Below, in pieces: positions 1 to 8,546 of a stretch of DNA of 64,000 nucleotides (positions are counted from its first letter, which is position 1; every line of letters starts with the position of its first letter). Source of the stretch: LMUY01 sp965199095. GTDB lineage: Bacteria > Pseudomonadota > Alphaproteobacteria > Acetobacterales > Acetobacteraceae. The notes beneath the pieces were generated by a model. That model searched no databases. It saw nothing but the letters and a program-made list of their open reading frames with translations, and had not been told where the DNA came from. The DNA is taken from the NCBI GenBank assembly GCA_965199095.1, contig CBDAQM010000003.1, positions 682,001 through 746,000 on the forward strand. The letters run 5' to 3'. The translations under genes were made by a program, and so were the position numbers.

Positions 1-471
1 GTCGACGGAGAAATCCCCCCGTCCGACCTCCCCATGCACCTGGAACGTGCGGTGGACCAGAAGCAGCGCGTCCAGCGAAGCGGGATCAAACGCGCCGTGG
101 AGCCGTTGCAGCGTGGGGGACGGGCCATCCAGCCAGAAGCTGTCGCCGTTGACCACATAGAACGCCGCATCGCGCAGCGCACCGCTGGCCAGCGCCGCCG
201 CCACGGCGCCACCCGTATCCAGCAAGGTCGGCTCCCGCTGCAGGATGACCTCCGGCCCGGCGCTGCGGCGCTGAAGGTGGCGCTGCACCAAATCGGCCTG
301 CCAGTGCGTGTTCACCACGACGCGGGCCACGCCCGCGGCGTGCAGCCGGTCCAGCGCGTGGTCCAGCAAGGTACGGCCGCCCAGCGGCAGCAGCGGCTTG
401 GCAGTCCGCTCGGTCAGCGGGCGCATGCGGGTGCCGAGGCCCGCCGCCAGCACCATCGCCTGCGCGATCAT
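1..471 (-). CDS. murU: Sugar-phosphate nucleotidyltransferase, MurU-like (3' end cut by window edge)
   Basis: The visible 157 residues begin MIAQAMVLAAGLGTRMRPLT, the glycine-rich NTP-binding signature of the NTP_transferase fold, followed by a KPLLPLGG segment and a VNGDSFW motif where the metal-binding Asp is expected. In MurU enzymes this fold transfers UMP to N-acetylmuramate-1-phosphate in cell-wall recycling. The start ATG lies 9 bases after the tsaE stop, so the two genes are co-transcribed. In many alphaproteobacteria the kinase gene amgK sits between tsaE and murU; it is absent here. A mannose-1-phosphate guanylyltransferase remains possible because the C-terminus is not visible. The fold is well supported; the substrate is inferred from context. 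Confidence 0.75.
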   Translation of the reverse strand, partial: MIAQAMVLAAGLGTRMRPLTERTAKPLLPLGGRTLLDHALDRLHAAGVARVVVNTHWQADLVQRHLQRRSAGPEVILQREPTLLDTGGAVAAALASGALRDAAFYVVNGDSFWLDGPSPTLQRLHGAFDPASLDALLLVHRTFQVHGEVGRGDFSVD

Positions 472-480
472 CCGCGACGG

Positions 481-933
481 TTACCCAAGCCGGTCGGCCC
501 AGCCCATCAGCAGGGCCGTCCGCGCGCCGTCCTCCGCCGGTTCCAGCACGACGGACAAGGCGTCCCTGGGCCGCAGCACGCCCAGCCGGTCCGCCCACTC
601 CACGACGACGATGCCTTCCCGCGCCTCGTCCCAGCCAAGCTCCATCACGCCGCCGGGGCCGTCCAGCCGCCAGAGGTCGAAATGGCAGATCGGACCGCGG
701 CTGGTGTCGTATTCCTGCACCAGCGTGTAGGACGGGCTCGGCACTTCAAGCGCGGGGTCGCGGGCGGCGGCGCGGATCAGGGCGCGGGCCAGGGCGGACT
801 TGCCGGCCCCAAGCGGCCCGTCCAGCAGCACGGCGTCACCCGGCTGGACCGCCGCGGCGATGCGCTCTCCCAGGGCCTCGGTCGCGCGGAGGTCGGGCAG
901 GAACAGGCGGATCGCCGTTTCGGTCGCAGACAT
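481..933 (-). CDS. tsaE: tRNA t6A37 biosynthesis ATPase TsaE
   Basis: TsaE is the small cytoplasmic ATPase that works with TsaB and TsaD to make N6-threonylcarbamoyladenosine at position 37 of tRNAs. The 150-residue protein has the usual family length, a Walker A loop GPLGAGKS at residues 39-46, the family motif PSPSYTLVQEYD, an HFDLWRL segment and a VVVEWADRLG motif near the C-terminus. The last part carries a second WADRLG copy just before the stop, perhaps a small local duplication. It is the first visible gene of a minus-strand unit with the nucleotidyltransferase downstream. Confidence 0.93.
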   Translation of the reverse strand: MSATETAIRLFLPDLRATEALGERIAAAVQPGDAVLLDGPLGAGKSALARALIRAAARDPALEVPSPSYTLVQEYDTSRGPICHFDLWRLDGPGGVMELGWDEAREGIVVVEWADRLGVLRPRDALSVVLEPAEDGARTALLMGWADRLG

Positions 934-1014
934 GGGTGCTATCTAGCCGGGCTTGCCGGGGCCTGCCAGCGTCCAGTGCTTGCGCCCGGGAAAAGCGGCG
1001 CTAGGTTCCGGCAC

Positions 1015-2028
1015 ATGGGTGAGATCATCGAGACGGACGTGGCCATCGTCGGTGCGGGGCCGGTGGGTCTGTTCGCTGCGTTCGAATGCGGCATGCTGAA
1101 GCTGCGGGCGACCCTGATCGACGCCTTGGCGGAGGTGGGCGGACAATGCTCCGCGCTGTATCCGGAGAAGCCCATCTACGACATCCCCGCGCATCCGGCG
1201 ATCGCCGCCGGCCACCTGATCGCGCAGTTGGAACAACAGATCGCCCCGTTCGCGCCGCCCCGCCTGCTGGGCCGCCGGGTCGAGCGGCTGGAGGGCGGGC
1301 CCGGCGCCTTCACGCTCGGCACCGACCAGGGGGACACGGTGCATGCCCGCGCCGTGCTGCTGGCGGCCGGGGCCGGGGCGTTCGGCCCCAACCGGCCGCC
1401 GCTGGACGGGCTGGATGCGTTCGAACAGGGCGGCGCGGTGCAGTACCTGGTTCGCCGCCGCGCCGATTTCGCCGGCAAGCGGGTGGTGATCGCCGGCGGC
1501 GGCGACAGCGCGGTGGATTGGGCGCTGTCCCTGAAGGACGTTGCCGCCAAAGTTTACGTCGTCCATCGCCGTGCCAAGTTCCGCGCCGCGCCCGATACGG
1601 CGGCCCAACTGGAGGCGGCGGCGGCGAGGGGCGAGCTGGAGCTGGTCATTCCCTACCAACTGCACGGGCTGCACGGGGAGGGCGGCGCGCTGACCGGCGT
1701 GGAGGTGGCGCATATCGACGGATCCACCAAAATCCTGCAGGCGGACCGGCTGCTGCCGTTCTTCGGCCTTTCCATGGACCTCGGCCCAGTTGCCGGCTGG
1801 GGGCTGGACCTGGAACGCCACCACGTGCAGGTCGACCCGTCCACCTGCCAGACCAGCGTGCCGGGCGTGTTCGCGATCGGCGATGTGGTGACCTATGCCG
1901 GCAAGCTGAAGCTGATCCTGCAGGGCTTCAGCGAGGCGGCCGTCGCCGCCCACGCCATCTACCCGCTCGTGCATCCCAACCAGGCGCTGCATTTCGAATA
2001 CTCAACCAGCAAGGGCGTCCCCGCCTGA
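1015..2028 (+). CDS. Ferredoxin/flavodoxin-NADP+ reductase, thioredoxin-reductase-like type
   Basis: This 337-residue flavoenzyme should move electrons between NADPH and ferredoxin or flavodoxin. An FAD-binding motif VAIVGAGPVGLFAAF lies at residues 9-23, an NADP-binding motif VVIAGGGDSAVDWAL in the middle, and VPGVFAIGDVVTYAGKLKLI near the end, the C-terminal FAD contact typical of the YumC-type group. The CxxC disulfide pair of true thioredoxin reductases is absent, which separates the two. The ATG at 1015 is chosen because the FAD motif follows almost at once; the open frame upstream is only antisense to tsaE and murU. It stands alone on the plus strand, divergent from tsaE. Confidence 0.9.
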   Translation: MGEIIETDVAIVGAGPVGLFAAFECGMLKLRATLIDALAEVGGQCSALYPEKPIYDIPAHPAIAAGHLIAQLEQQIAPFAPPRLLGRRVERLEGGPGAFTLGTDQGDTVHARAVLLAAGAGAFGPNRPPLDGLDAFEQGGAVQYLVRRRADFAGKRVVIAGGGDSAVDWALSLKDVAAKVYVVHRRAKFRAAPDTAAQLEAAAARGELELVIPYQLHGLHGEGGALTGVEVAHIDGSTKILQADRLLPFFGLSMDLGPVAGWGLDLERHHVQVDPSTCQTSVPGVFAIGDVVTYAGKLKLILQGFSEAAVAAHAIYPLVHPNQALHFEYSTSKGVPA

Positions 2029-2100
2029 GCGCCCGCTGGGAGTGGTGAAAATTAACCGCAGACTTCCCATGTTCCCGCCAACCGGCCCGCAGGAGACAGC

Positions 2101-2754
2101 ATGATCCGACTAGACGACGAGCCCGAGACCCCCGACCAGCCCGACGTGCCGGAGCCGTTGGGGCCGGACACGAAGGAGCCGGGCGACAACCGCACGCTCA
2201 ACTCGCCGATCAACGAGCTGGAAAGCCGGCTGTTCCGCCAGCGCAAGGTGCTGGTGTTCGGCGCGATCAACGACAAGGTCGCCCGCGACGTGACCGGCCG
2301 CCTGCTGGCGCTGGCCAGCGAGGGCAGCGACCCGATCGACGTCTACATCAACTCGCCGGGCGGCCACGTGGAAAGCGGCGACACCATCCACGACATGATC
2401 CGTTTCGTGGATGCGGAGCTGACGGTGCGGGTGATCGGCACCGGCTGGGTGGCCAGCGCCGGCGCGCTGATCTTCATCGCCGGGCGCAAGGAGAACCGGC
2501 TCTGCCTGCCGAACACGCGCTTCCTGCTGCACCAGCCGATGGGCGGCGTGCGCGGCCCGGCGACCGATATCGACATCGAGGCGCGCGAGATCATCAAGAT
2601 GCGCGAGCGCATCAACCGCCTGATCGCGCGCGAAACCGGCCAGACCTACGAGCGGGTCGCCACCGACACCGACCGCAACTATTGGATGAGCGCGGAGGAA
2701 GCGATCACCTACGGGCTCGTCAGCCGCGTGGTGAACAGCGCCAAGGAGTTCTGA
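2101..2754 (+). CDS. clpP: ATP-dependent Clp protease proteolytic subunit, ClpP family
   Basis: This 217-residue serine peptidase should assemble into the barrel fed by ClpA or ClpX unfoldases. The triad is visible: Ser119 in GWVASAGA, His144 in LLHQPMGG and Asp191 in DRNYWMSAEEA, with spacing like that of E. coli ClpP. The sequence around Ser119 departs from the usual GQAASMGA, and the protein starts with about 38 acidic, proline-rich residues absent from canonical ClpP. It therefore looks like one of the extra ClpP paralogues common in alphaproteobacteria rather than the clpX-linked copy, and no clp unfoldase gene is adjacent. A ribosome-binding GGAGA precedes the ATG. Confidence 0.9.
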   Translation: MIRLDDEPETPDQPDVPEPLGPDTKEPGDNRTLNSPINELESRLFRQRKVLVFGAINDKVARDVTGRLLALASEGSDPIDVYINSPGGHVESGDTIHDMIRFVDAELTVRVIGTGWVASAGALIFIAGRKENRLCLPNTRFLLHQPMGGVRGPATDIDIEAREIIKMRERINRLIARETGQTYERVATDTDRNYWMSAEEAITYGLVSRVVNSAKEF

Positions 2755-2776
2755 TCCCGTCCAGCTACGCGGGATC
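2753..2776. terminator. Hairpin between convergent clpP and amidase genes
   Basis: GATCCCG at 2753-2759 pairs perfectly with CGGGATC at 2770-2776 across a 10-base loop. It spans the clpP stop codon and the 3' end of the facing amidase gene. A role as shared terminator is inferred from this position; there is no clear T-run. Confidence 0.4.
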
Positions 2777-4162
2777 GACCGGTGCGGGCGGGCAACCGCC
2801 CGCCTCGATCGCCGCGCCAGCGTCCAGGCACAGATCCTCCCGATAGCGGCGGCTGACCAGTTGCACGCCGCAGGGCACGGCGCCGACTAGGCCGGTCGAC
2901 ACGGTCAAGCCCGGCAGGCCGAGGATCGGCAGTGCCACTTGCGGCATCTGCGCCTCCCACACCGCCTGGAACGCCGCTGCACCCTGCAAATCCTGCCCGT
3001 CAGGAAAGGGCAGTTCGGCCGAGACCGGCAGCAACACCACCGGCGTATGGTCCAGGAAGTGCTGCCAGAGCCGCAGGATCGTGGCCCGGCGCGTGAGGAT
3101 GGCCGTGAAGCTGGCGTAATCCACCGTGCGCGCGACGGCCTCGTGCTGCGCCAGGACGTTGATGGCGCCGGGATCGCACTCCGCCGCGGCCGCCGCCACC
3201 TGGGCGTCATAGCGGTCGCCGAGCCAGAGCCGGGTTTGCATGGCGGCCGCCTCACGCAGGGGCGGCAAGGTGTCCACCTCGTCCACGGTCCAGCCGGCGT
3301 TGCGCAGCCGGGCGGCGGCATCCTGCAACGCGGCCGCCACTTCCGGCGCCGTCGCCAGCCCGTCCGGCCGCACGCATAGCGCGGCCCGGCGCGGCGCGGG
3401 CGGCCCGTCCAAGGGGGCGGGCACGAACCATGGGTCGCGCGGGTCCGCCACCGCCAGCGCGGTCAATCCTAGTCGCAGGTCGGCGATGCTGCGGGCGATC
3501 GGCCCGGACACCGCGGTGAGCTGCGGGCCGATCGTCCGTTCCGGCGCCGAGGCGTTGTACGCCGCCACCCGGCCCGGCGTCGGCCGCAGCCCATGCACGC
3601 CGCAGGCATAGGCCGGATAGCGGATCGACCCGGCGATATCCGTGCCGTGCGCCAGGTGGCCGATTCCCGCCGCAATCGCCGCCGCCGCCCCGCCGGAGGA
3701 GCCGCCCGGCGTGCGCGACGGGTCACGCGGGTTCTTCGTGTCGCCGTGCAGCAGGTTGGTGGTGAACCAGCGATAGGAGAAGGCGGGCGTGTTGGTCCGC
3801 CCCAGGATCAACGCCCCGGCGCGGCGGAGATTGTCCACCACCGGGCTGCTGCTGGACGCGATCATGTCCTTCTGCGCGCGCAGCCCGTTGGTGGTGGCGT
3901 AGCCCGCCTGGTCCGTGTTGACCTTGATGGTGATGGGCACGCCAGCGAGCACGCCCGGCGCGTCGCCGTGCGCCAGGGCGGCATCCACGGCGTCGGCCTG
4001 CGCCAAGGTATCCTCCGGCCGATGGTCCACCACGGCGTTGATCCGCGGGTTGACGGCGTCCAGCCGCGCCAACCCGGCCAACGCCGCCTCCCGCGCGGAC
4101 ACCTCGCGATTACGGATGCGGGCAGCAAGTTCGGTCGCCGTCAGGCGCCAGAGGTCGGACAT
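2765..4162 (-). CDS. Amidase, amidase-signature family
   Basis: Amidase-signature enzymes hydrolyse carboxamides with a Ser-cisSer-Lys triad. Here the lysine lies in VPITIKVN and the serine-rich signature is GGSSGGAAAAIAAG, with the nucleophile in the following DIAGSIR segment. At 465 residues the protein has normal length. The ATG at 4162 is preferred over one 75 bases upstream because AAGGGCG precedes it and family proteins begin near this point. There is no signal peptide, so it is cytoplasmic. No GatC or GatB genes are adjacent and the sequence is closer to stand-alone amidases than to GatA. The substrate cannot be read from the sequence. Confidence 0.9.
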   Translation of the reverse strand: MSDLWRLTATELAARIRNREVSAREAALAGLARLDAVNPRINAVVDHRPEDTLAQADAVDAALAHGDAPGVLAGVPITIKVNTDQAGYATTNGLRAQKDMIASSSSPVVDNLRRAGALILGRTNTPAFSYRWFTTNLLHGDTKNPRDPSRTPGGSSGGAAAAIAAGIGHLAHGTDIAGSIRYPAYACGVHGLRPTPGRVAAYNASAPERTIGPQLTAVSGPIARSIADLRLGLTALAVADPRDPWFVPAPLDGPPAPRRAALCVRPDGLATAPEVAAALQDAAARLRNAGWTVDEVDTLPPLREAAAMQTRLWLGDRYDAQVAAAAAECDPGAINVLAQHEAVARTVDYASFTAILTRRATILRLWQHFLDHTPVVLLPVSAELPFPDGQDLQGAAAFQAVWEAQMPQVALPILGLPGLTVSTGLVGAVPCGVQLVSRRYREDLCLDAGAAIEAGGCPPAPVDPA

Positions 4163-4382
4163 CGGGTCGCCCTTCATGGTCGTGGAGTCGAACCAGATTA
4201 ACGCAAAACGGTGCAGGGCGGAAAAGCGCAGCGTCATCCGCCTCTTCGGCCGGTAAACAAGGTTCTATTTATACCCCGCGGTAGGGACGGCCTAAGCCGC
4301 GCGACCGCCTTGGCCCCCGCCCGCCGGTTTGCGTCAGCCGCCCTCGCCGCCTAGTTTCGGCCTGGGATCACGGGTAAACCGC

Positions 4383-6032
4383 ATGGCGTTGCGTGGACAT
4401 ATCGACGGGCTGGACCGCTCCCACGTGCATGGCTGGGCGCAGGATGATGAGCAGCCTGGCACGCCGGTGAGCCTGACGGTGCAGATCGACGCGCTGCCTC
4501 CGCTTCGCGTGCTTGCCAACACGTACCGCGAAGATTTGGAGCGTAACGGCATCGGCGACGGCCGGCACGGCTTCTCCGTCACGCTCGCGGACCTGTCACC
4601 CTTGGCGGCCCACGTGCTGCACATCCGGCGCGAGCATGACGGCGCACCGCTTCCCGGCAGCCCGGTGGACATCCCCGCCGTGCTGACCTTCGACGCCAAG
4701 TGCATGGACGACGTCGCCCGCGCGCTGGTGGACGGGGTGGATGAGGCGGAACTCCTGCTGCGGGCAGGGTTCCTGGCGCAGCAGGTGGACCGCCTGCTGC
4801 AGGCTTGCGCGGACAAGCGGGCGAACCGGCCGCACCACATGGCGCAGCAGCATTTCCGCGCCCGCTGGTCCGGCCGCAAGCCGGCGCCCGGCATGGAGGC
4901 CGCACCCCGGGTGCTGGTGATCGACGACCGCTACCCGACGCCCACGCGCGACGCCGGGTCGCAGGCTATCGTGTCGCACATGCTCTCCTTGCAGCGGCTG
5001 GGATTCGCCGTGGTGTTCGCCGCGGCGGATTTGTCGGGTGCGGATGACGGGGCGGGGCTGGCGGCGCTGGGCATTGCCTGCCGCTGCCGGCCCTGGGTGG
5101 CGACGCTGGAGGAGGTGTTGCAGCGCGAGGCGCACGGCTTCGCGGCGGTCTACGTCCACCGCATCGGCAACACGCGCTACCTCTCGCTGATCCGCCACTA
5201 CCAGCCCCGCGCCCGCCTGATCTACAGCGTTGCCGATCTGCACCACTTGCGCCTGGCGCGCCAGGCGGCGGTCGAGCAGCGTCCGGAGCTACTGGACGCC
5301 AGCCGCCGCGTCCGCGCGGCGGAGCTGTCGGCGATCCAGCATGCCGACAGCGTGATTACGCATTCCAGCTTCGAGGCGGGCTTGATGAAACAGGATGTTC
5401 CGAATGCGAACATCCACGTCGTGCCGTGGTCGCTGAAGGCGCAACCGACCAAGGCCCGCTTCGACCAGCGGCGAGGCCTGGCCTTCATCGGCAACTATGC
5501 CCATGCCCCGAACCTGGATGCCGCGCTATGGCTGGTGCAGGACGTCATGCCGGCCGTGCACCAGATCAACCCAGCCATCGAATGCCTGCTGGCCGGCAGC
5601 AACATGCCGGATGTCCTGCGGCAAATCGTCGGACCCGGCGTGCAGGCCCTGGGCTATGTCGACGATCTCGCCGGCCTGTTCAACCGGCTGCGCCTGACGG
5701 TGGCGCCGCTGACCTATGGGGCGGGCGTGAAGGGCAAAGTGTACGAGAGCATGGCGGCCGGCGTCCCCTGCGCCTGCACCGAGGTCGCAGCCGAAGGCAT
5801 GGACCTGCCCGGCATCCTGCAATCGATCGTGGCGAGGGATGCCACGTCCTTGGCCGCCGTCATCGCCAGGTTGCATGACGATGCCGCGCTCAACGCGGAA
5901 TGCCGCTCCGTAGGGCTGGCCTATGTGAGGAGTTCCCTATCCGAAAGCCGCATCGACGGGCTGATGCGCGGCGCGGCGCTGGCGAAGCAAGCCAACCCGG
6001 GCCCGGCGGGGCCGCGCGGCGTCCAGGCCTGA
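4383..6032 (+). CDS. Glycosyltransferase with N-terminal beta-rich module
   Basis: The C-terminal 370 residues have the GT-B layout of group 1 (GT4-like) glycosyltransferases: GLAFIGNYAHAPN opens the second Rossmann half, and YGAGVKGKVYESMAAGVPC with a later TEVAAEGM matches the donor-sugar binding region. Residues 1-100 form a separate module beginning MALRGHIDGLDRSHVHGWA, with a GWAQDDEQPGTPVSL pattern. Similar GWA-x-D modules occur at the N-termini of surface-polysaccharide enzymes in Acetobacteraceae; their function is not established. A role in exopolysaccharide or LPS glycan synthesis is inferred. Neighbouring genes give no pathway clue. Confidence 0.82.
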   Translation: MALRGHIDGLDRSHVHGWAQDDEQPGTPVSLTVQIDALPPLRVLANTYREDLERNGIGDGRHGFSVTLADLSPLAAHVLHIRREHDGAPLPGSPVDIPAVLTFDAKCMDDVARALVDGVDEAELLLRAGFLAQQVDRLLQACADKRANRPHHMAQQHFRARWSGRKPAPGMEAAPRVLVIDDRYPTPTRDAGSQAIVSHMLSLQRLGFAVVFAAADLSGADDGAGLAALGIACRCRPWVATLEEVLQREAHGFAAVYVHRIGNTRYLSLIRHYQPRARLIYSVADLHHLRLARQAAVEQRPELLDASRRVRAAELSAIQHADSVITHSSFEAGLMKQDVPNANIHVVPWSLKAQPTKARFDQRRGLAFIGNYAHAPNLDAALWLVQDVMPAVHQINPAIECLLAGSNMPDVLRQIVGPGVQALGYVDDLAGLFNRLRLTVAPLTYGAGVKGKVYESMAAGVPCACTEVAAEGMDLPGILQSIVARDATSLAAVIARLHDDAALNAECRSVGLAYVRSSLSESRIDGLMRGAALAKQANPGPAGPRGVQA

Positions 6033-6037
6033 CGGCC

Positions 6038-6937
6038 TCAGCCTGGCCCGGCTACGAACACCTGGTTGGTGGCCCAGGATATCCAGACATGCCGCCCGCT
6101 CAGCCAGTCCGCACCCAGCAGCATGCCGATGCTTCGCAGCGTGTGGATCGGGGCGACAACCAGGTCGGCCGGCGAGGCTGGTAGCGTGCCGACCTGCATG
6201 GCGGCGAAGTGCTGGTTGCGGGCGGCCACGCGCCCGGTCCCGAAGCCGCGGGCCGAGTCCCCGCCGCCGGCTGCCAGGCCCAGGGCCAGCATGCCGGGCA
6301 AGGTGATGACGGTGTTGGCCGCCCCACTATCCAGCTCCGCCTCCAGCGGCGTGCCGCCAACCCGCACCGGCAGCGCCAGGATGTTGCGCACCGGCCGCCA
6401 GGCGGCGAGCGCCTGGTACTGCCCCGTCCAAGGCAGGAAGCGCCCGCTGCACCCGGCCACGTCGAACAGGGTCAGCGTGGCGGCGGCGGGGTCGACATCG
6501 ACATCGAAGGCGGACAGGAAGTCCTCGCCGAGCAACCCGGCGATCGGCCGGCCTTCGATCGCGTCCGGGATCGGCCCCACGACGATGGAGTTGTCCTCGG
6601 CCACCGTATGCCGTCGCAAGGCGACGCCACCCAAGGAGAAGGATTGCGGACGGCCCAACCGGCGGCGATCCCGGCCGCCGACACCCTGGATATCCGTGCT
6701 GACCCATTCATCGCGCGCGACATGCAGGCGGTCCGCCGCGGCAAGGCCGATCACGCTGCGTTCCGCCCCCGTGTCGACCACGAAATCCGCCGGTGTGCCG
6801 TTGATGACCGCCGTCACCAGGAGGAGCCCGCCCGCCCGCTCGATCGGGACCTGGGCGCGCTGCTGCACCCGGCAGGCCGCGAAGGCCGGGCTGGCCAGCA
6901 GGACGCCGAGTGCAAGGAACCAACCCGCCCGCCGCAT
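6038..6937 (-). CDS. Secreted retropepsin-like aspartic protease
   Basis: The 299-residue product starts with a signal peptide (MRRAGWFLALGVLLASPAFA). Two aspartic-protease half-sites follow: VVDTGAERSVIG around Asp55 and ELDSGAANTVI around Asp203, each the catalytic D-T/S-G-A type. Having both lobes in one chain resembles a duplicated retropepsin fold, not the single-lobe TIGR02281 form. The ATG at 6937 is preferred because a GAGAGGGGG ribosome site precedes it and the signal peptide follows; upstream codons look random. It lies 26 bases after the phosphatase-like gene, at the end of the minus-strand run from 9196. Periplasmic location is inferred. Confidence 0.82.
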   Translation of the reverse strand: MRRAGWFLALGVLLASPAFAACRVQQRAQVPIERAGGLLLVTAVINGTPADFVVDTGAERSVIGLAAADRLHVARDEWVSTDIQGVGGRDRRRLGRPQSFSLGGVALRRHTVAEDNSIVVGPIPDAIEGRPIAGLLGEDFLSAFDVDVDPAAATLTLFDVAGCSGRFLPWTGQYQALAAWRPVRNILALPVRVGGTPLEAELDSGAANTVITLPGMLALGLAAGGGDSARGFGTGRVAARNQHFAAMQVGTLPASPADLVVAPIHTLRSIGMLLGADWLSGRHVWISWATNQVFVAGPG

Positions 6938-6963
6938 CGAAAACCCCCTCTCGTGTCCTGCCG

Positions 6964-7413
6964 CTACGGCGCCGTTGTCCCACGGTCGATGAAGGCCTGC
7001 CAAACCGCGTCCGGCTGCCAGATCGCATCGAGGTCGGCGCGCGCCCGGCCCGCATCCATGCCAAGCACATGATGCCGGTAGCGGTAGAAGAAGGCCGAGA
7101 CCCGGTAGTTCGCGATGCAATGGACATGCACCGGGACCGGCGGGGCATCCGCCATGGCCGTCTGGAAGGCGGCGAAGTCGCTCTCCGTCGGGTTCTGGAA
7201 GTCAACCGGGATATGGACGTAGGTCATGCCGAGCGCGGCCACGCTCGCCGCCTCGTCGGGCAAGGCCTTCTCGTGGCTGTGCAGCGCCAGGTTGATCACG
7301 CGACGCACGCCCAGCGCCGCAAGGTCCGATATCTGGGCTTCGGTCGGCTGGCCGGACGTGGTGGTCCGGTCATCGAGCCGGCGCCAATGATAGATGAAGT
7401 CAGGATCGCCCAT
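6964..7413 (-). CDS. Protein tyrosine phosphatase-like family protein
   Basis: The 149-residue protein follows the small dual-specificity phosphatase pattern: TSGQPTEAQISDLAALGVRRVINL early, YVHIPVDFQNP in the middle, and the loop VHVHCIANYRVSAFFYRYR at residues 95-113. Cys99 and Arg104 sit in a C-x4-R spacing, one residue shorter than the C-x5-R signature of canonical tyrosine phosphatases. The remaining loop is well conserved, so this may be a distinct subfamily rather than a decayed enzyme. The start ATG overlaps the 3' end of the uracil-DNA glycosylase gene by 14 bases. The substrate is unknown. Confidence 0.75.
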   Translation of the reverse strand: MGDPDFIYHWRRLDDRTTTSGQPTEAQISDLAALGVRRVINLALHSHEKALPDEAASVAALGMTYVHIPVDFQNPTESDFAAFQTAMADAPPVPVHVHCIANYRVSAFFYRYRHHVLGMDAGRARADLDAIWQPDAVWQAFIDRGTTAP

Positions 7414-8020
7414 GGATGTCGCTCGCCGCTGAAAGGGTTTTCGCCACCTCCGCCCGCAGCGCCGGCAGCACATCGGTCACGAACCAGGGGTTGCGCTTCT
7501 CCCACACGCCCGTCCGCCAGGAGGGATGCGGCAGCGGGAAGTAGCGCGGCAGGTGGTCGCGCCAGGCGCGGACCCGTTCGGTCATCGCGCCGCGGCCCAG
7601 CGCGTCGACCTGGGCGTAGCTGCCGACCAGCAGCGTCAGGCGGAGTTGCGGCATCAGTCCCAGCAGGCGGGGCCGCCACAGCCGGGCGCATTCCGGGCGT
7701 GGCGGGGCGTCGCCGCCATTGGGCAGGCGGCCGGGATAGCACAAGCCCATCGGCAGGATCGCCACTTTCGCGCCGTCATAGAACTCCTCCGCCGTCAGCC
7801 CCAGCCAGGAGCGCAGCCGCTTGCCGCTCTCGTCGGTCCAGGGCGTGCCGCTGGCATGCACCTTGGTGCCGGGCGCCTGGCTGGCGATCAGCAGCCGCGC
7901 CGTGGTCGACACGCGCAGGATGGGGCGCGGCCCCAGCGGCAGGGTGTCGGCGCAGGCGGTACAGGCGCGGGCCGCGGCGGCCGCACGCGCCAACGTGTCG
8001 ATGTCGAATCCGTCAGGCAA
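7400..8020 (-). CDS. Uracil-DNA glycosylase superfamily protein
   Basis: The protein of about 206 residues contains ASQAPGTKVHASGTPWTDESG, matching the GQ/SxPG water-activating region of the uracil-DNA glycosylase fold, and a late LPHPSWRTGVWEKRNPWF segment equivalent to the HPS DNA-intercalating loop. It should excise damaged or deaminated bases. Only two cysteines (ACTACA) lie near the N-terminus, fewer than the four iron-sulfur ligands of family 4 enzymes. A TTG at 8020 is the most likely start, overlapping the thpR stop by 8 bases; no ATG or GTG fits better. It is co-transcribed with thpR. Confidence 0.8.
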   Translation of the reverse strand: MPDGFDIDTLARAAAAARACTACADTLPLGPRPILRVSTTARLLIASQAPGTKVHASGTPWTDESGKRLRSWLGLTAEEFYDGAKVAILPMGLCYPGRLPNGGDAPPRPECARLWRPRLLGLMPQLRLTLLVGSYAQVDALGRGAMTERVRAWRDHLPRYFPLPHPSWRTGVWEKRNPWFVTDVLPALRAEVAKTLSAASDIHGRS

Positions 8021-8546
8021 GCCCGTACTCCACCTCTGGCGTGTAGACCGCGCCGTCCTTGCCCAGGCGGGAGGAGAACAGGGTGAAATGCTCCACCGCC
8101 ACCGGGTCGGCCCGCAACAGATTATGCGCCTGCACCCATTCCGCCAGCTTTCCCGGCGGCGCGTTGTCCAGCCGCGCGACGGTGACATGGGGGGTGAAGC
8201 GCCGCCGCTCCGGCTCAAACCCGACGCGCTGCACCGCCGTTTCGATCTTCGCCTGCAGGTGATCAAGCTGCGGGTTGCGCTCCACCCCCGCCCACAGCGC
8301 CTGCGGCCGCCCGGCCTTCTCGAACACACCCACCCCGCTCAGATGCAGGGCGAAGCCGCGGCCGCGCAGGGCCGCCAGCGCACCGTCCAGCTCCTCCGCG
8401 CGGTGGCCCGGCATCTCGCCCAGGAAGCGCAGGGTCAGGTGGTAGTTCTCGGGCGGCAGCCAGCGCGCGCCGGGCAGGCCGGTGGCCAGGCGGGTCAGCC
8501 GCGTTCGCGCCTCCTGCGGGAGCTCCAGGGCGACGAACAGCCTCAC
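8013..8546 (-). CDS. thpR: RNA 2',3'-cyclic phosphodiesterase
   Basis: This 177-residue member of the 2H phosphoesterase family has both HxT/S catalytic motifs: YHLTLRFLG near residue 40 and HVTVARL near residue 130. It opens with MRLFVALELP, the usual family start. These enzymes hydrolyse 2',3'-cyclic phosphates on RNA ends. Its ATG overlaps the TGA of the upstream esterase gene (ATGA) and its own stop overlaps the glycosylase start, so translation is probably coupled along the operon. Confidence 0.92.
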   Translation of the reverse strand: MRLFVALELPQEARTRLTRLATGLPGARWLPPENYHLTLRFLGEMPGHRAEELDGALAALRGRGFALHLSGVGVFEKAGRPQALWAGVERNPQLDHLQAKIETAVQRVGFEPERRRFTPHVTVARLDNAPPGKLAEWVQAHNLLRADPVAVEHFTLFSSRLGKDGAVYTPEVEYGLA

